Source: Pelecanus crispus
Lineage: Eukaryota; Chordata; Aves; Pelecaniformes; Pelecanidae
NCBI RefSeq assembly: GCF_030463565.1
Contig: NC_134654.1
Location: forward strand, 18,119,702 to 18,183,701
Reading direction: 5' to 3'
Length of the DNA stretch: 64,000 bases
Made by a program: the position numbers and the translations under genes. The number at the start of each line of letters is the position of its first letter. Within the stretch, counting starts at the first letter, position 1. Positions 25,311 to 38,235 of the stretch are shown in pieces. Under the pieces are notes generated by a model. That model did no database searches, was not told where the DNA came from, and worked only from the letters and a program-made list of their open reading frames with translations.

Positions 25311-28300
25311 GTCGTGATGCGAAGCCTTCCAGCTCCGTACGATCCATCACGCCCCGCTCTCATTTCCTAACGCTTTCTTTCTAGCCAAACACAGAGAGGT
25401 TCCGCTCTCAGGCTTCGCATCGCTCGAGGCTTTTCCCGACGCGCTAGATCCAGGTGCCATCCCGCATGCCTTCCCCCTAAAACACCGCGCTTCCCAGCTT
25501 TTCCGAGAACCCGCATGTAAAAACCGCCGAGGAAGCGCGGGTAACGGGAGGTTATCAGGTGGGACAAAGCGTGGATTTGGAGATGAACGGATCTCCCCGC
25601 TTCTCCACGTCACCCCTTCCGCCTAAGGCGTAAGCAGCGCCCTCATCTCAGCTTGAGGCCTCCTCCCGATGTGCTGTTCCTCCCACTCTGAACGTGCAGA
25701 CCCCAAATTTCAGACCCTCCGAGCTCTTCCGTGGATAGGGAACAGCACTCCCTTTTCCAGCTCTTCTCCCCCAGTCTGTCTGGTACCTGCTGCTAATCCA
25801 GCACGGGCTAAAACAGCACCATGGAAGGATCCTCATCCAGCTCAGAAGCCCTTTGAGATGTTCTTGCTACTCACCTTCCGGCTCATCAGTGGCCGCATCT
25901 CTGGGATGGGCGATGCGGTCCCCGTAAGTCATCTGGAAAGTACTTTGGGATGAAAGGTGTTGTCTAGAGGTGAGGCAGTGATGCTGATGCTTTTATCAGC
26001 TGTCGTCCCCTGCCCAGCACATCTATCCAACATGACGATGGAACATTATCAAGGTCCAATACATTATATTAAACAGACTTCACTCAAGAGTAAATTCTAC
26101 CTAACCAAAGTGCCTCCCACAAAGCTCTTCTGGTTGTGGATCAGAACTGGGGTCTCCAGCATCATCTAGTGCTGTAAAACCACAAAGAAAAGGACATTTG
26201 AGAGGATTTCCATTCATGGAGCATGGCTGGGCTCTCAGATGCTCTGGCTAATTTTGCTAATGGGGACTTCTCTCCCCAACCTGGGCGAGCCAGGCCCTAT
26301 ATGCATGCAGGGAGTACCCTGGCTCCTGCGGCCTCTGGTTGAGGCACCCCGTGCATTGTCCATCCCCCAGGGCCTGCACTCAAGAATGTTAATCAGACTC
26401 GGCTTTACCCCTAAACATGATTTAATGACAAAATAGTAAGTTTAATTGCTAGACTGAAGACAAGGGTTCAGAGGTCTATCTGCTGTACAGACACAAAAGA
26501 GAACCATAAGACAAGATAATGCAATTCTGGATTATACCTGTCAATCCACATTTTGCTCGGATCCTTTAGTGTCTTAGCTAGACTAGGATGACGGCAGCCC
26601 AACCTTCCCACCCAGCGGGCATGTCCCCGGAGAGTTTACAGCTGCACACCCTGGTGCAATGGCTGCGTCCCTCCTCTGGAGGCTGCAGGACAGAAAGAGA
26701 AGTGAGAAAGCCCACGTACTCCTGCCAGTCTCCAGCCAGGCTGGGATTTCCCACTCCCCATTCCCTGCCCCCCCCCAGCTGCAGGGAATTGCTAGCTGAA
26801 GGTTGGGCACTGGGGCATCATGGTGTTGGGGTCATCTGCGTCATTTCCTCCTCCTCCTCCTCCCCAAAGTATTTGGATTTACCTATTCTTTTGACATGCG
26901 TTGGCTTTTTGATGAGCCACACCTTTCGTAGCACTGTATTTTCTGAAGTCCCTGCCTGTACAAATACCTGGTGAGATCTGTCACAGTCCACGTATCAGGA
27001 GTAACACGTAGAGACCAAACACAACACAACAGCCCGTGAAAGCCAAATTAAGAGCATTTGGCTGAGGAGACCCTTCCCATGACACCTTCAGCTCTGGGAC
27101 CCTAGTTTCCAGGACCAGATCGTGCCAGCATTTTCCAAGGAGCCGGTGGGGATTTTGCATGTTCTGTGGAAGCGCCTTAGTCAGCATTCATCCAGCAGCT
27201 TCCATGCATGTGTGCAGCTTTTCTACCATGTTTTTATTAGAAGTTCATAAATTTTTGTACTGAATTAGCCTGTTTTCAGAGCACTGTTGCTCTAAGGGCA
27301 AATCCAAGTTTTGCTGGAACCTCTACTTTTTAACTTTTGCTACCAAACAAAAGGCAAATCTTTTCCCCACCAAGGGCCTTGATTCTCTTGTGTGAAGGAA
27401 GAGATAGCATGATCATATATCAGCTTTGCATCAATTCATTAAAAGCATCATGCAAAAGTGAATTGTTTCGATCACACTGGCTGTGGTGTGAGCATCTTGT
27501 AAAATAATCCCAAACTACAAATTAGAGTTTACAAACTAATTAAACCAGGCAAATTGAAGATGGGAAATAGGACCCTGAGAGGTGTATGACTTCTCTAAAA
27601 GCTGCTCAGTGGGTTAACACAGAGCTAAGAATAGTGCTTGGGCCACCTAAACCCCCATCAGTACCAGTGCCACTGGTCCCCATCCTTCCTGGGACTGGGT
27701 ATTTGCAAAACAGATTTTGGGATGACACAAGGAGATCTTTTGTGCTTCAGCTATGGAGTGAAACAGTGAACAGTTCCAAAATGTTTCTCTGCTGTGAGAT
27801 AAAATAGATGGCACTGCTGGGCTTTCTGTGGTATGAAGGGTGATACAAACCAAGCAGAGATGAGGTGCAGTCACAGGAGGAATCGTCTTCTAGTTTCCCT
27901 CTGTGTGCCGGTAAATCTCTGCCAGCTGGCCCAGACTGGTAATTGTGGAGAGAATTACAGAGGACACTTCTGGCAATGCATGGATCACAGCTGTGGGCAG
28001 CAATCATTCCACGGGTGACACAGGCGGTCTCTCCTGGACCCAGATTTACTCACCTTTTTACTCGGTGTTTTGTACAATTCAAACCAGAAAACATGCTACT
28101 TTCACGCAGAGGTTGCTCCATTGCACGTTCCTATGCCCATGAGGTAAGAGGAAAACCCTTCGGATGGAATAATTCTCCTTGTTTCTTACATCCACCAGCA
28201 CCAGCCAGGATAACATCAACAAAATGTCACAGAAAGTTTGGTTTAAGCCCTTAATATATGTCAGCTGTAGCTTGTAAAAGTTGGATTGGCTTTTTAAGAA

Positions 28301-30708
28301 AAATAGCCCCAAGATAGGTTTTACTGTAATTGTATCTTCAACAGTTGGACGTCAGGAGTTTTTTCCCTAGGAATGGCAAATGGGTAAGTGATCAGAAACA
28401 GCATCCAAGCAAAGGTAGGTCAGGAGGAGGGCTGAGACCACTTAGTCTGAGCTCTCCCTGGAGCAGGGGGTGCAGGTGTGGCAGGTTTTGACAAGTGAGT
28501 TGGGAACCAGTTGTGGCTCCATCCTCCAGACTGACCCACCTGCCTCCAGCTGGAGCCTGCATGTCTGTACCTGCTGCCACCTCAGGAACAGGGCTCCAGC
28601 AAGGCTTGCACATTTGCTCTTGGCTCTTGCAATTTGTTTAACGTCCCACATGCGGCAGTTGTGGCAGGAGCACATGTGTTGTGCCCCACTGATGAGGGCA
28701 ACAGAGCAACAGGGGCTACATCATGAAGAAACCGGGGTTGGAAAGAAATGCACACAAACAGAAATGCAAGACTCCATTTGCTCCATGCTGTTGCTGCAGA
28801 GCCCTTGAATCATGATAGTAGCTGTCTTGCTAGCTGGTTAATCAATAAACTAGTTGAGCTGCATCAGTACGGTCTCTGGATCCCATTTCTTGATGACTGA
28901 TTTATTACACAGACGGCACTGGGAAGGTGCAGCTCCTGACAAGGGGTCACGGTGGCATTTGGTGGAGCACTGCTGAGATGGGCCTGGAGGGGCACCCAGA
29001 TCTGCAAAATGCACTTGTTAAAACAGGGCAGAAAGCAGAGAACCCAACACACCTTCAAGCCAAGATGACTAAAGCCCCCAGCAAGGACAGAGGAAGGGTC
29101 AGGTCTGCAGGCTCACCTCACCAGCATCCACCCTGGATGACTCTTCCCAGCCATGTGCCCTGCAGCTGCAGTCATGTGCTTTCCAGCGTCTTCTTGGAGT
29201 CTGACACAAGACAGCATCTCCCAGTGCCGATCCTATCCTGTTGGCCTGATGCTGCGTTTCACCTTGTTGCTTTATCTCTTCCCAGAGATAGAAACTAGAA
29301 AATCCATACGTCCTTTTAGCTTATTTTCCTGCCACTGAACAGGCCAGTTCTGAAATGCTCAGCATCTTCTTTCTTTCTTCTGAAGTATGAAGACTTGTAT
29401 GTCAGCGACAGGGCACACACAGCTCTTTAAAAATCTGCAGGAGCCAGTCCTGCTGGGGCCATAAATAGGAGCAGGCACGTAAAAACAAGCCAGGGTGCTC
29501 TTGATCCCAAATCCAGACAGCACGCCGTTTTCCTGACACAGTCATAGTCCTGTTTGGAGAAAAGTAATTCACCATTTCGTGATGTTAGTCAAGTGCATGT
29601 TCATGGGAAAATAAGGTATTCTGGAGCATGTAACCCTGGAGTGCTGTTGCATACAGTGACCTGAGAGGAGGTGACCAGCCAATACCACCTCCTTTTTGGG
29701 AACATGCAGCATCTAGCACACTGAGATGCAGGGCTTTTGTGTGGGGCTTCTGCAGGCTATCATGTGTCCTCTTCCATACATATGTATCTATAATGGGGTT
29801 TTTGTCCTTATCGGTCTTTTGCAGTACTCCGAGATGTTCCTCAGTCACACGTCCATGTCCCCAGCCTCTTGTCCCCCTCTTGCAAGGTCCCAGGAAGAGA
29901 GATCCCACATATCTTTATTCCACTTCTTCCACCCTAAGAAGTCCTCAGTGCTGTCTCCTCTCTTCCTTGCGTGTCCTTTGCAGTGCACCCCGTGGGCTGG
30001 TGGACTGCAGCTATTTCGGAGCAGAGGGGAGCTGAGGATTGCCCATGTCTAACTCTTGTGCGTCTGTCAGCAGCCTCCTATCCTCTAGTACCGCATCAGC
30101 TCCATCACTGCACACATCTGCTGGACTCATATTAATGTCACAACAGTGAGGTAAGAGCTGGGGGAAAGGGCTCAGAGCATTTGGGATTTTGTCCTGAAAA
30201 ATGCATGCATTGGTATTAACCCACAGAGGCACAGCTTGTGGTGAGTGTTATGTTGGTCAGGATTGCTGAACCTGTGTGACCATCCCGGCTGCAAAGAGCC
30301 AAATGGTGGGGCTGGGCCATCCTGGAGGTGAAAGGAAGTGGGGTGACTGTGGATAGCATCACTGGGACTCAAAACAGGCCAGCCACTGGCAAGGAAAGCG
30401 CCCAGGGCTTCATGCAATCCTTCTGCACTTAAGCCCAAGTGCCATGCACTGTCCTCGAGCCCTCAGATGTGGCTTCATAACCACACCAGTGCTCAGGGAC
30501 ACCCCAGGGACATAGTTGCCTCTTGCAGCATTTTGCCGCTGAGTCCCGGGCGTGCTCCCACTGGGGCAGCGGGCAGCACCGCTGTACAGATGTAAGAGGA
30601 GATCTTGTTTCTCTCAACCTGAAACCATTTCCTTTCCCTCACTGCTCTCCCTCCCCTCGGCCTCTAATTTGTCTCTGGGGTTTTAATATCTATTTCTCCA
30701 AGTGCCAC

Positions 30709-30755
30709 AGGCCAAATTTACTGCTCGCATAACTCCACCGACTTCAATGGAGAAG
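30709..30755. repeat. Possible fragment of an ancient palindromic amniote repeat
   Basis: The segment AGGCCAAATTTACTGCTCGC followed by ATAACTCCACCGACTTCAAT and GGAG resembles one half of a palindromic repeat common in reptiles and birds (ends like ggccagattctgctctc, core like taactccattgacttcaatg). The comparison is from memory. Confidence 0.3.
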
Positions 30756-32773
30756 AGCGTTTAGGGTGCTCCAAGGAGGCGTAAGTAGGAGTGATGTGAT
30801 GGAATTGAGTAAAGGAAAATATAGTCTGACTGTCAAGAAGAGTTTCCTACCAGCGAAATCTATAGACTGTGGAAGTTTCCCATGGGAACAAGCAGAAACC
30901 AAGTTGCTGAAGTCATTTTAAAACAGCACAAGAGAATAGGAAATCAGCCCAGTGACTGGCCAAAAGGAAAGGCGAGATGACATAATGCTACTTCTCCTTC
31001 TCTAATTTCTGTGGCTGCACTGCTTTGTCCATGGAATTATTTTCACGCAACTGGATTTCTCCTTGTTTTTTCATTGATGCGACGGCCCTTGCTGCTTCTG
31101 AGGAGGTTTCAGTTCCCCCACTAAATTCTGTCCGGCATTAAAGCAATACCCACTGCAGACCCTGTTAGTCCTCCTGCTACTCCTGCTGCTTGCAAATCTC
31201 TTCTGGGGTCTTTTCAAGCTTCTTCCCTGACTTACCTGAGTCTTCGGCTCCAGTTCTGTACAAAATGAGCCTAATTTGGGAATAATGGCAGGGCTCATCC
31301 AGGCCAATGCAGAGGTGAGCCAGGCTATGGAAGCTGTCAGACACAGATCTGTAACTTACTGGCAAACAGGAGAGAGACCAGGAATGGAAATCTTCCTATC
31401 TTTAGGGATCCTTCAGGCAGATTCCTGGTAGATCATCTGCTGGAAAATCATAAAGGCAATTAGCACATGGTGAAACACTGCTTTCCCTGGTGACTTTTGG
31501 TTCTGATAAGTACTGCCTGCCTATTTTGGGCTCGGTATATAAAATCAGGTCTGCACATGCAGTGAAAATGCCAAGTTACAACCCGGTGGCTTTTGCAATC
31601 TCTTGCCCACGGAACTTCCTAATGTATTTATGAATGACTTAACATTCGCTCACTGTCTCAACATCAGCAACTTAAAGCTCTACTGCTAGCAACCTCCTAC
31701 CTCGCACAGTTCCTAGATAATTACAGATTAGAACTGGCTAATTTTTATTTTTGTAAAGCTGTCAGAGATCTGTGTTTGTTATTATTGTCTCCTAGGTTGC
31801 CAGTTGCATAAATACATATGTAAAAACCCCTTTGATCTCTAAGTATAATGACACAGATTTATCAAATGTTTGCCTTTTTCTGTCTCTTTGAAAAGGCTGA
31901 TTTATGGAGTGCAGTCCCTACCTCCCTTCCTCTCTTGAAATATGAAGTGTTTGTGAGCAGCCAAGGTAATATTTAATATCCTGCCAAGAATCCTTTGCAC
32001 TTCCTAACAAATGAACTACAACCTAACCAAATGGTTCACATCTGTTTAGCCTCTTCTCCTTTTTAACTAAACAAATTAGCATTAGAATACCTGGGAGGCA
32101 CACAAAGTCCCTTTCTAGATGACAGAACACAGACAATTATTAGCAAGGGGAGTAACTGTACTGAAAGGAGCAGGCATGGACCTAGCAGATGTTTTCACAT
32201 CTCCTGTAGTGTCCATGAATGACCCGCAGTGCAGCGGACATGCTGCCACGGCCTTTTGAAGTGGGCGAGGAGTCCATTCACAGTCCCCTTCTGAATGAAA
32301 TTAAAGGCAGCAGCCTCAGCTAGTTAAATGTTTCATTTAAACCACTTCCAGATAAGTTTTGCTGGGCTTCCCCCCACTCTAAATGGCTAAAATAAAGAGC
32401 ATCGCCCCACTGCTCCCCACACACACCAGCTTGGAGATAGCATCCTGCTCAGGAGGCAATGGGCAGCTCCGGTTTTATTGCTGTTTTCAGCAGTGGGTTC
32501 TCGTTCTAAGAGCATCAAACCACCCAGCCTCATTGCCCTTTCTCTCTGTGAAATAAGGTACAATGGGTTATTTGGGTTTCAGGAGAATCGCAAGGTGCAA
32601 ATGCACATCTGTAAAGAATATTTTGGATTATTACAGACTTCTACAGTCTATTCATAGGCTATTACAAACTCACACCCTTCCAACCACATGGGGCCTTTCA
32701 AGCACCCCTGTTCCCACTGGCGTCTCAAACACCTTTTAATCAGAGGTTCAGGAGCAGGTTTTGGGGCTGAGGT

Positions 32774-32808
32774 GGGATGGGATGGGATGGGATGGGATGG
32801 GATGGGAT
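32774..32808 (+). repeat. (GGGAT)7 pentanucleotide microsatellite
   Basis: Seven exact GGGAT units, followed by degenerate GCGAT and GAGAT units to about 32820. The regular GGG runs separated by two bases also satisfy the G-quadruplex pattern on the given strand. Confidence 0.95.
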
Positions 32809-34055
32809 GCGATGAGATGGGCTCTCTGCTGAGCGCTCATTTAACTGGATTCATCGCTGGAGGAGGGAGCCAAATGAAACACATGTTTTATTAAAGCTAA
32901 CACTTAGCTTTTGTTGTAAATGTTTCAAAAAAGAAAACACTCTAAAGCCTCACAGAGATACTGCTATTAATATATCATCCGAATAACAAGTGATTAAAAC
33001 CAACAACAGCTACTATGAAAATGTGGCTTTGTAGCACTGGACCGCATGGGATGCAGCAGGGAAAATCATTATGAACACACCAGCAGGGTGCAATTATAAA
33101 TAAAAACAGCTCTGTAAAGGCTACAAAAGCAGCAATAATCAGTCCAGTCTGCGGTTTAGTAAGGGGTAAAGACATTTACAGAAGGTGCTATTTATTACCA
33201 GAGACAGGGACAGCACTGGATTAAGCAGTGCAACTTCAGGATAAGTCAACAGAGGGAGTTCAGTGCCACCACGGCCAAGCGAGACACAGCCTGCACATCC
33301 CTGCGAGCAGCCCGGAATGCTGCATGTCCGTCTGTCCAGCATGGCCTTCCTGCAGTCCCCACTATAAGCAAAACATACAAAGGGCCGGCGGCGCTGGAGC
33401 AGGCTCATTAGCTCCGAGCTGCAGAGTCAGTGTCTTTGGCATGGGGCACGGCTCTAAGGACAGACCCCAGCAAGGCTGAGCCCTGTAGGTAGTCCATACT
33501 TCTACAGCATGATGGCTCCTCATCTCACCCACAGGCAGCTTGTGAACATCCTCATGGAGCTGTCCTTGCAGAAAGCCCAGCAAGGCTGCTTTCGAGCGGG
33601 AGCATGGGATGCAGCGTAAATGCCATTGCAGATGCTAGGTGACTCCTGGGGGCCAGACCTGCCAGGCAGCAGAGCGGCAGCGCAGAGGACAGAGCCTTTG
33701 CCATCCCCAAACGGAAGCTTTTGTCATCTATTGGCAAGTCCTGGAGGCAGTGCCCAGACTGGCCAAGGTCCCCGGGACTCCCATGGGGTGGGGACAGACC
33801 CACACCCCACGTGATGCTGTGAATGAGAAGCATAGGGGAGAGCTGCTGTGGGAACATCTGCCTGCAGATACTTCTACTACGCTCTTCCCTCTGCTCATTT
33901 TTGAAGCGAGGAGGTTTAATTAACCTCACTCCCGACATATCGCCAGCTCCTGCCAGTCCTTGTTCCCATTGAAAGCCAAGTGCACGTAACAAGCAGACAA
34001 TGGCCCTAAGGAGTACACCAGGGGCATCAGAGTGGGGAGAGGAGATCTAAATAAT

Positions 34056-34135
34056 ATTCCTCTTTCTGCCACTGGGTAACTACGTGGCCCCGGGCATCCC
34101 GCTTCCCCTCGGCATGCCTCGGTCTCCCTTTTGTG
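34056..34135 (-). repeat. Ancient MIR/CORE-SINE-like fragment
   Basis: The stretch reads TTCTGCCACTGGGTAACTAC, GTGGCCCCGGGCATCCCGCT, then GGCATGCCTCGGTCTCCC. This parallels, in the same order, the reverse MIR consensus (tctgccacttactagctgtg, tgaccttgggcaagtcact, gtgcctcagtttcc). The match is from memory and degenerate; a profile search would settle it. Confidence 0.5.
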
Positions 34136-34610
34136 CTGTTTGAGAGCGGTTTGGGGCAGCATGTCAGTCACCCAGCCCTTTGGCTGCTCTGCTGTATGAG
34201 TATCAGTATGAATCTTCAAGTTCAGCTGATAAACTCAGGCTGTTCCCTTCCCTGGTTTGGATGCCATCCAGCGGCTCCCCTGGAAGCACGGCGGAAATGC
34301 CTTAATCACCTCGTTTGCATCTCTGTTTCAAGTTTAATTTGATACAGTGCCTCCTCTCCCCAGCCAAAAAAAAAATCCCAAACATCTCCCAGCCTTTCTT
34401 GGCAGCACAGATCTTGATCATTCTCATTGCTCAGAAAACAAAAGACGAATCACCATCTCAGCAACTTCTTTTCAAACAAGCTTCGACTGCTGCGTGCCCG
34501 TTTGCGTCTGGGCAGCCAGTTCCTGTGCATCGGGATGAGAGGGCCGGCGGTGGCTAGGTCCTGCCCGGCTAGCATCTCTGTCCTCTTCTGGCACCATGGT
34601 CTGGGCTCTA

Positions 34611-34629
34611 CCCCACCCCACCCCACCCC
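34611..34629 (-). repeat. Short (CCCCA) repeat; G-quadruplex motif on minus strand
   Basis: Four runs of CCCC separated by single A bases on the given strand give four GGGG runs with one-base loops on the minus strand. Confidence 0.9.
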
Positions 34630-35297
34630 TGGGGATGCCTCTTTCCTTCTTCCCCCTTCTCACTTTTTGGAGGAGGAGGATGGTCAAGATGTCCCTACTT
34701 GTCCTGGTTACAGACAGTTTGGTCAGTCTGGGAGATCAGACCCCTTCTGTTTCCAATCGCTCAGGGCAATTCCCCAAGTTTGTGTTTCTGTGTGAGGAAA
34801 AGACAGTCTGGCTACAGCTGCACTTCAGACAGGTACAAGCAATGTACTTCATAGCACATATTTCATGAAAAAAATGTATCAAAGGAAAGCTGTGGACAAT
34901 AGAAAGTGTTAAAAGGGTAGCAGGGGACAGAAAGGACCTTGGCATGTGTCTTGGACACCAAAACCAGGGGAAAAAACCTCATCCACCAAACTGCCCCGGC
35001 CTCTGGGGCTGCACACACTTCTGAGACATGTGGAAACCTCCCTTTGGGTATCACACTCTGCCTCACCCAATGGGCAGGACTGAAGCCCTGGCTCCTAGAA
35101 AAATGGTAATACAGGTATGAATTTAGGGCAACTTTTCCAGCTCTAGGGGGAAGAGTGAGGCATCCTCCTTTCCAGACACCTCTTTTTAGTCCTTGTGCTC
35201 CCCTAAAGCACAAGGACACTGACAGCAGCTCCCCGACAGCTCCTCAGTACAGTCTGTGCCTACCATGCTCAGAGCATCTCTTTGGAGGTGTCAGCAG

Positions 35298-35838
35298 TAT
35301 CCTGGTTTCGGCTGTGATAGAGTTAATTTTCTTCCTAGTAGCAGGCATAGTGCTGTGTTTTGGATTTAGTAGGAGAATAATGCTGATAACACAACTAATG
35401 TTTTAGTTGTTGCTGAGTACTGCTTATGCTAGTCAAGGACTTTTCAGCTTCCCATGCTCTGCCAGGTGCACAAGAAGCTGGGAGGGGGCACAGCCAGGAC
35501 AGCTGATCCAAACTGGCCAAAGGGCTATTCCATACCATATGATGTCATGCTCAGTATAGAAACTGGGGGGGGTTGGCCGGGGAGCAGCGATCGCTGCTCG
35601 GGGATGGGATGGGCATCGGTCAGCAGGTGGTGAGCAACTGCATCGTGCATCACTTGCTTTGTATATTCCTTTATTATTATACTACTTTATTTTATTTCAA
35701 TTATTAAACTGTTCTTATCTCAACCCATGAGTTTTCTCGCTTTTACTCTTCCAGTTCTCTCCCCCATCCCAGCGGGGAGGGGGGAGCGAGTGAGTGGCTG
35801 TGTGGTGCTTAGTTGCTGGCTGGGGTTAAACGATGACA
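35298..35838 (+). mobile_element. Solo LTR of an avian endogenous retrovirus (ERVL-like), copy 1
   Basis: A 541-bp unit begins TATCCTGGTTTCGGCTG and ends GATGACA, flanked by identical 5-bp target duplications AGCAG at 35293-35297 and 35839-35843. The canonical terminal TG has become TA. No internal retroviral sequence is present, so this is a solo LTR left by recombination. Inside are a TGATGTCA element (35540-35547), a TATA-like AGTATAGA (35553-35560) and an ATTAAA signal (35703-35708). The 5-bp duplication points to an ERVL-type integrase; the exact family needs a repeat library. It lies between COX10 and HS3ST3B1. Confidence 0.9.
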
Positions 35839-37474
35839 AGCAGCAACGCTCAAACAAGCATTAGGGAGCAGGAACCTTTCAGGGACTCGGGGAAACACGT
35901 GGTACCTTCCCAGAATGGATAAATGCACCAACCTGAACCTGCGCAAGCTCGTTGCCAAATTGTCAGTTCTTGCTCCAAGGCCTGGAGGTGCCAGAACTGG
36001 TTAGGAGTGGTAGGAAAAACGTCTCCACATTGTGGGAAAACAGCTCATTTTGCCAACCTTGTTCTGTGAAAGTTGAACTGTGCCTTTTGAAACACTGGAA
36101 AATCTTCAGCATGAACAGTTGAAGTCTAGAAGCAGAAAAGCAGAGGTGTCGGAAGTGTACAAGGCAGAGCTGATGAGGGATGATCCTGCCAGCTCTTTTA
36201 AACACATGTACTTCTGATGGCAGTCTAAATGGCTTTGGGACACTGTACACATGCTGTGCTCGAAAGACCTCCTTTTCCTTGGGTCAGGGACAATTTGACT
36301 GCTCTTGACAACAGCCCTTCAGAGGCATGGCCATCCTTGTGTCACGGCAATCCAGACCAACGCAAGCTCAGAGTACAGAAACTGTTTCACGTTCAAGAAG
36401 TACTCCAAGCTCAGACGACAGAAAGGTTTGGAAAGCAGCTCCAAAGCTTGCTAAACTCTGTGTCAAAGCCCTGGAAGTCTGCAGTATATTTATTTCAGAG
36501 GGGACTAAAAACCATCGATGGGAACCACCCAGCAAGTCGCAGTCTGAGGGACTCTCACGGACGAGGGTCCTCACCAATGACGCTTCTGACCTCACAACTT
36601 GGGACATGATGAACATTGGAATCGGACTCTGACTTGTCTTTGGCAGGGCCAAGTGCTAGACACGCACCTACCGGGGACAAGCCCTGCCCTGCAGGACAGA
36701 CCTGCAGCAGAAATAGCAGCACCAAGAGACAAACAACTGACTCAAGGCCACGCCGCCAGCGTAGGAGGCATCCCACATCCCACGAGCTCTCGCCAGGGCC
36801 AGCTCTTAGCCTGGTTAAGAAATACCATGACTAGAAATGCCATGGGGGGCAGCCTGCAATGGAGCTTCTAGTATTACCACCTCCAGCAGAGCAGCTTGGT
36901 AGGAAAACAGTGCTGGTATTTCTGTTTTAAAAGCAAAGTGTTCTGTAGACAGCCTGTATTTCCAAGGAAGGGGGAATATCTAATCACCTCTGGAGAGCAA
37001 CCAGGACAACACGCTTTCTATCTGTAATGATAATGATTTCTAGTAGTATCACTCTGTTTCCATTCCTACTCTCGTGGGATTGTCAGAACTGAAAAGCATG
37101 TGTGTGTTTTGTGTAAGCCTTGAAATGCTGTGGCCTGGCTGAGTGGGAAACGCTGCTGGAGCCAGGAGAGTGTGAATGTGTTACTCTGCTGGGGCAGATT
37201 ATATCGGAGATTGATACAGGAAGCGAGAAAAAAAAAAACAGTGGGGGAAACGAGAAGGGAAAGAGCTGTGTGTGCAGGGATTGGGTTTCCTCATTCATGC
37301 TGGAACAAAGCGCAGAGCCCCACCAACTGCCTGGCTTGCTGGGATGCCTGTCACGCCGAGGTACCGCAAGTGGGTTCACGCAGGACCTGGGGGCTCCTCG
37401 CCAATGCAAGAGTTTGGGGCAATTCACAGTCGCGTAGCTCAGCTCCCCACACTGTCCTGCGAGGCGAGCCTTGT

Positions 37475-37535
37475 GCTGAGATGAAGTGATTTGCTGAAGG
37501 TCAGAGCAAAGAAGAGATGTGCGGTGGAATCTAAT
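37475..37535 (+). repeat. Possible MIR-like fragment
   Basis: GAGATGAAGTGATTTGCTGA followed by AGGTCAGAGCAAAG resembles the forward MIR core (gaggttaagtgacttgccc, aaggtcacacag). It is short and weak. Confidence 0.3.
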
Positions 37536-38130
37536 CATTAGCCATCGCTCTCTTTACAGGGCCATACAGAATAACGGGTAGGAGACTGACAAAAACATGA
37601 GCTGTTTACTCATCCAACAAGGCAAAATATCATCACCCCTACTTTACAGATGGAGTGCATTTCTTCAACAGAGATCTGGAAAGAATGAAGATCCCCTGAG
37701 CCTTAGGGCTACTGTTTTATCCACAAAACCACACAAAAGGTTTAAAGTCCAAACAGACTAAAACCAGCTCCATCTCTTGAGTCACTGGCACAGATTCCTC
37801 TGTGAGCCACAGTACAGGCTTCTGGTGGCGCAAAGTTGCCTGCTGTAACAGCAACACCTAGATGGGACCCTCTCAGCTACCAGCAGACCCATGGGTTGGA
37901 TGGACATGGCACATTGCTGCTATTTTTTTCACTACCACTTAAACAGCAGGTATTCTCCAGGAGGACCAATTCATGGGGAGATCCTGAATAACCAGGATAA
38001 CAGGATGGCAAACAACCTATATTCAAGTTCTCCAAATGGGACAAGGGAAAAAAACATTGCAATTCTATGTAGGAACCGCTGTTTCAGATTCAAGGAGCTG
38101 TGCAAAGCCTGATGCTTGCACAGCCCAGGA

Positions 38131-38235
38131 CTGAGATGCAGGAAGCCCAAGTTTAACTCCCGGCACTGCTCCAGCTGTGCAAAGTGATCACAGCAAGACA
38201 CTCTCATGCACCTCACCTGCCTCTTTCCCTGCAGA
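38131..38235 (-). repeat. Ancient MIR/CORE-SINE-like fragment
   Basis: On the given strand the order AAGTTTAACTCCCGGCACTG, CAGCTGTGCAAAGTGATCAC, then ACCTCACCTGCCTCTTTCC follows the reverse complement of the mammalian-wide MIR core. That core reads gggttcgaatcccggctct, agctgtgtgaccttgggca, cttaacctctctg, cagtttcc. Similarity is judged from memory and is strongly decayed, as expected of a Mesozoic-age SINE. Confidence 0.45.

Larger units (their letters stand above)
25321..35297. other. Intergenic region upstream of HS3ST3B1, left part
   Basis: No coding sequence is supportable here. It is ordinary unique-looking DNA with chance ORFs below about 130 codons. Recognised pieces are an ancient repeat-like fragment near 30709, a (GGGAT)7 array at 32774-32808, a MIR-like fragment near 34056 and a C-tract G4 motif at 34611-34629. 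Distal regulatory elements of HS3ST3B1 may lie here but none can be singled out. Confidence 0.7.
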
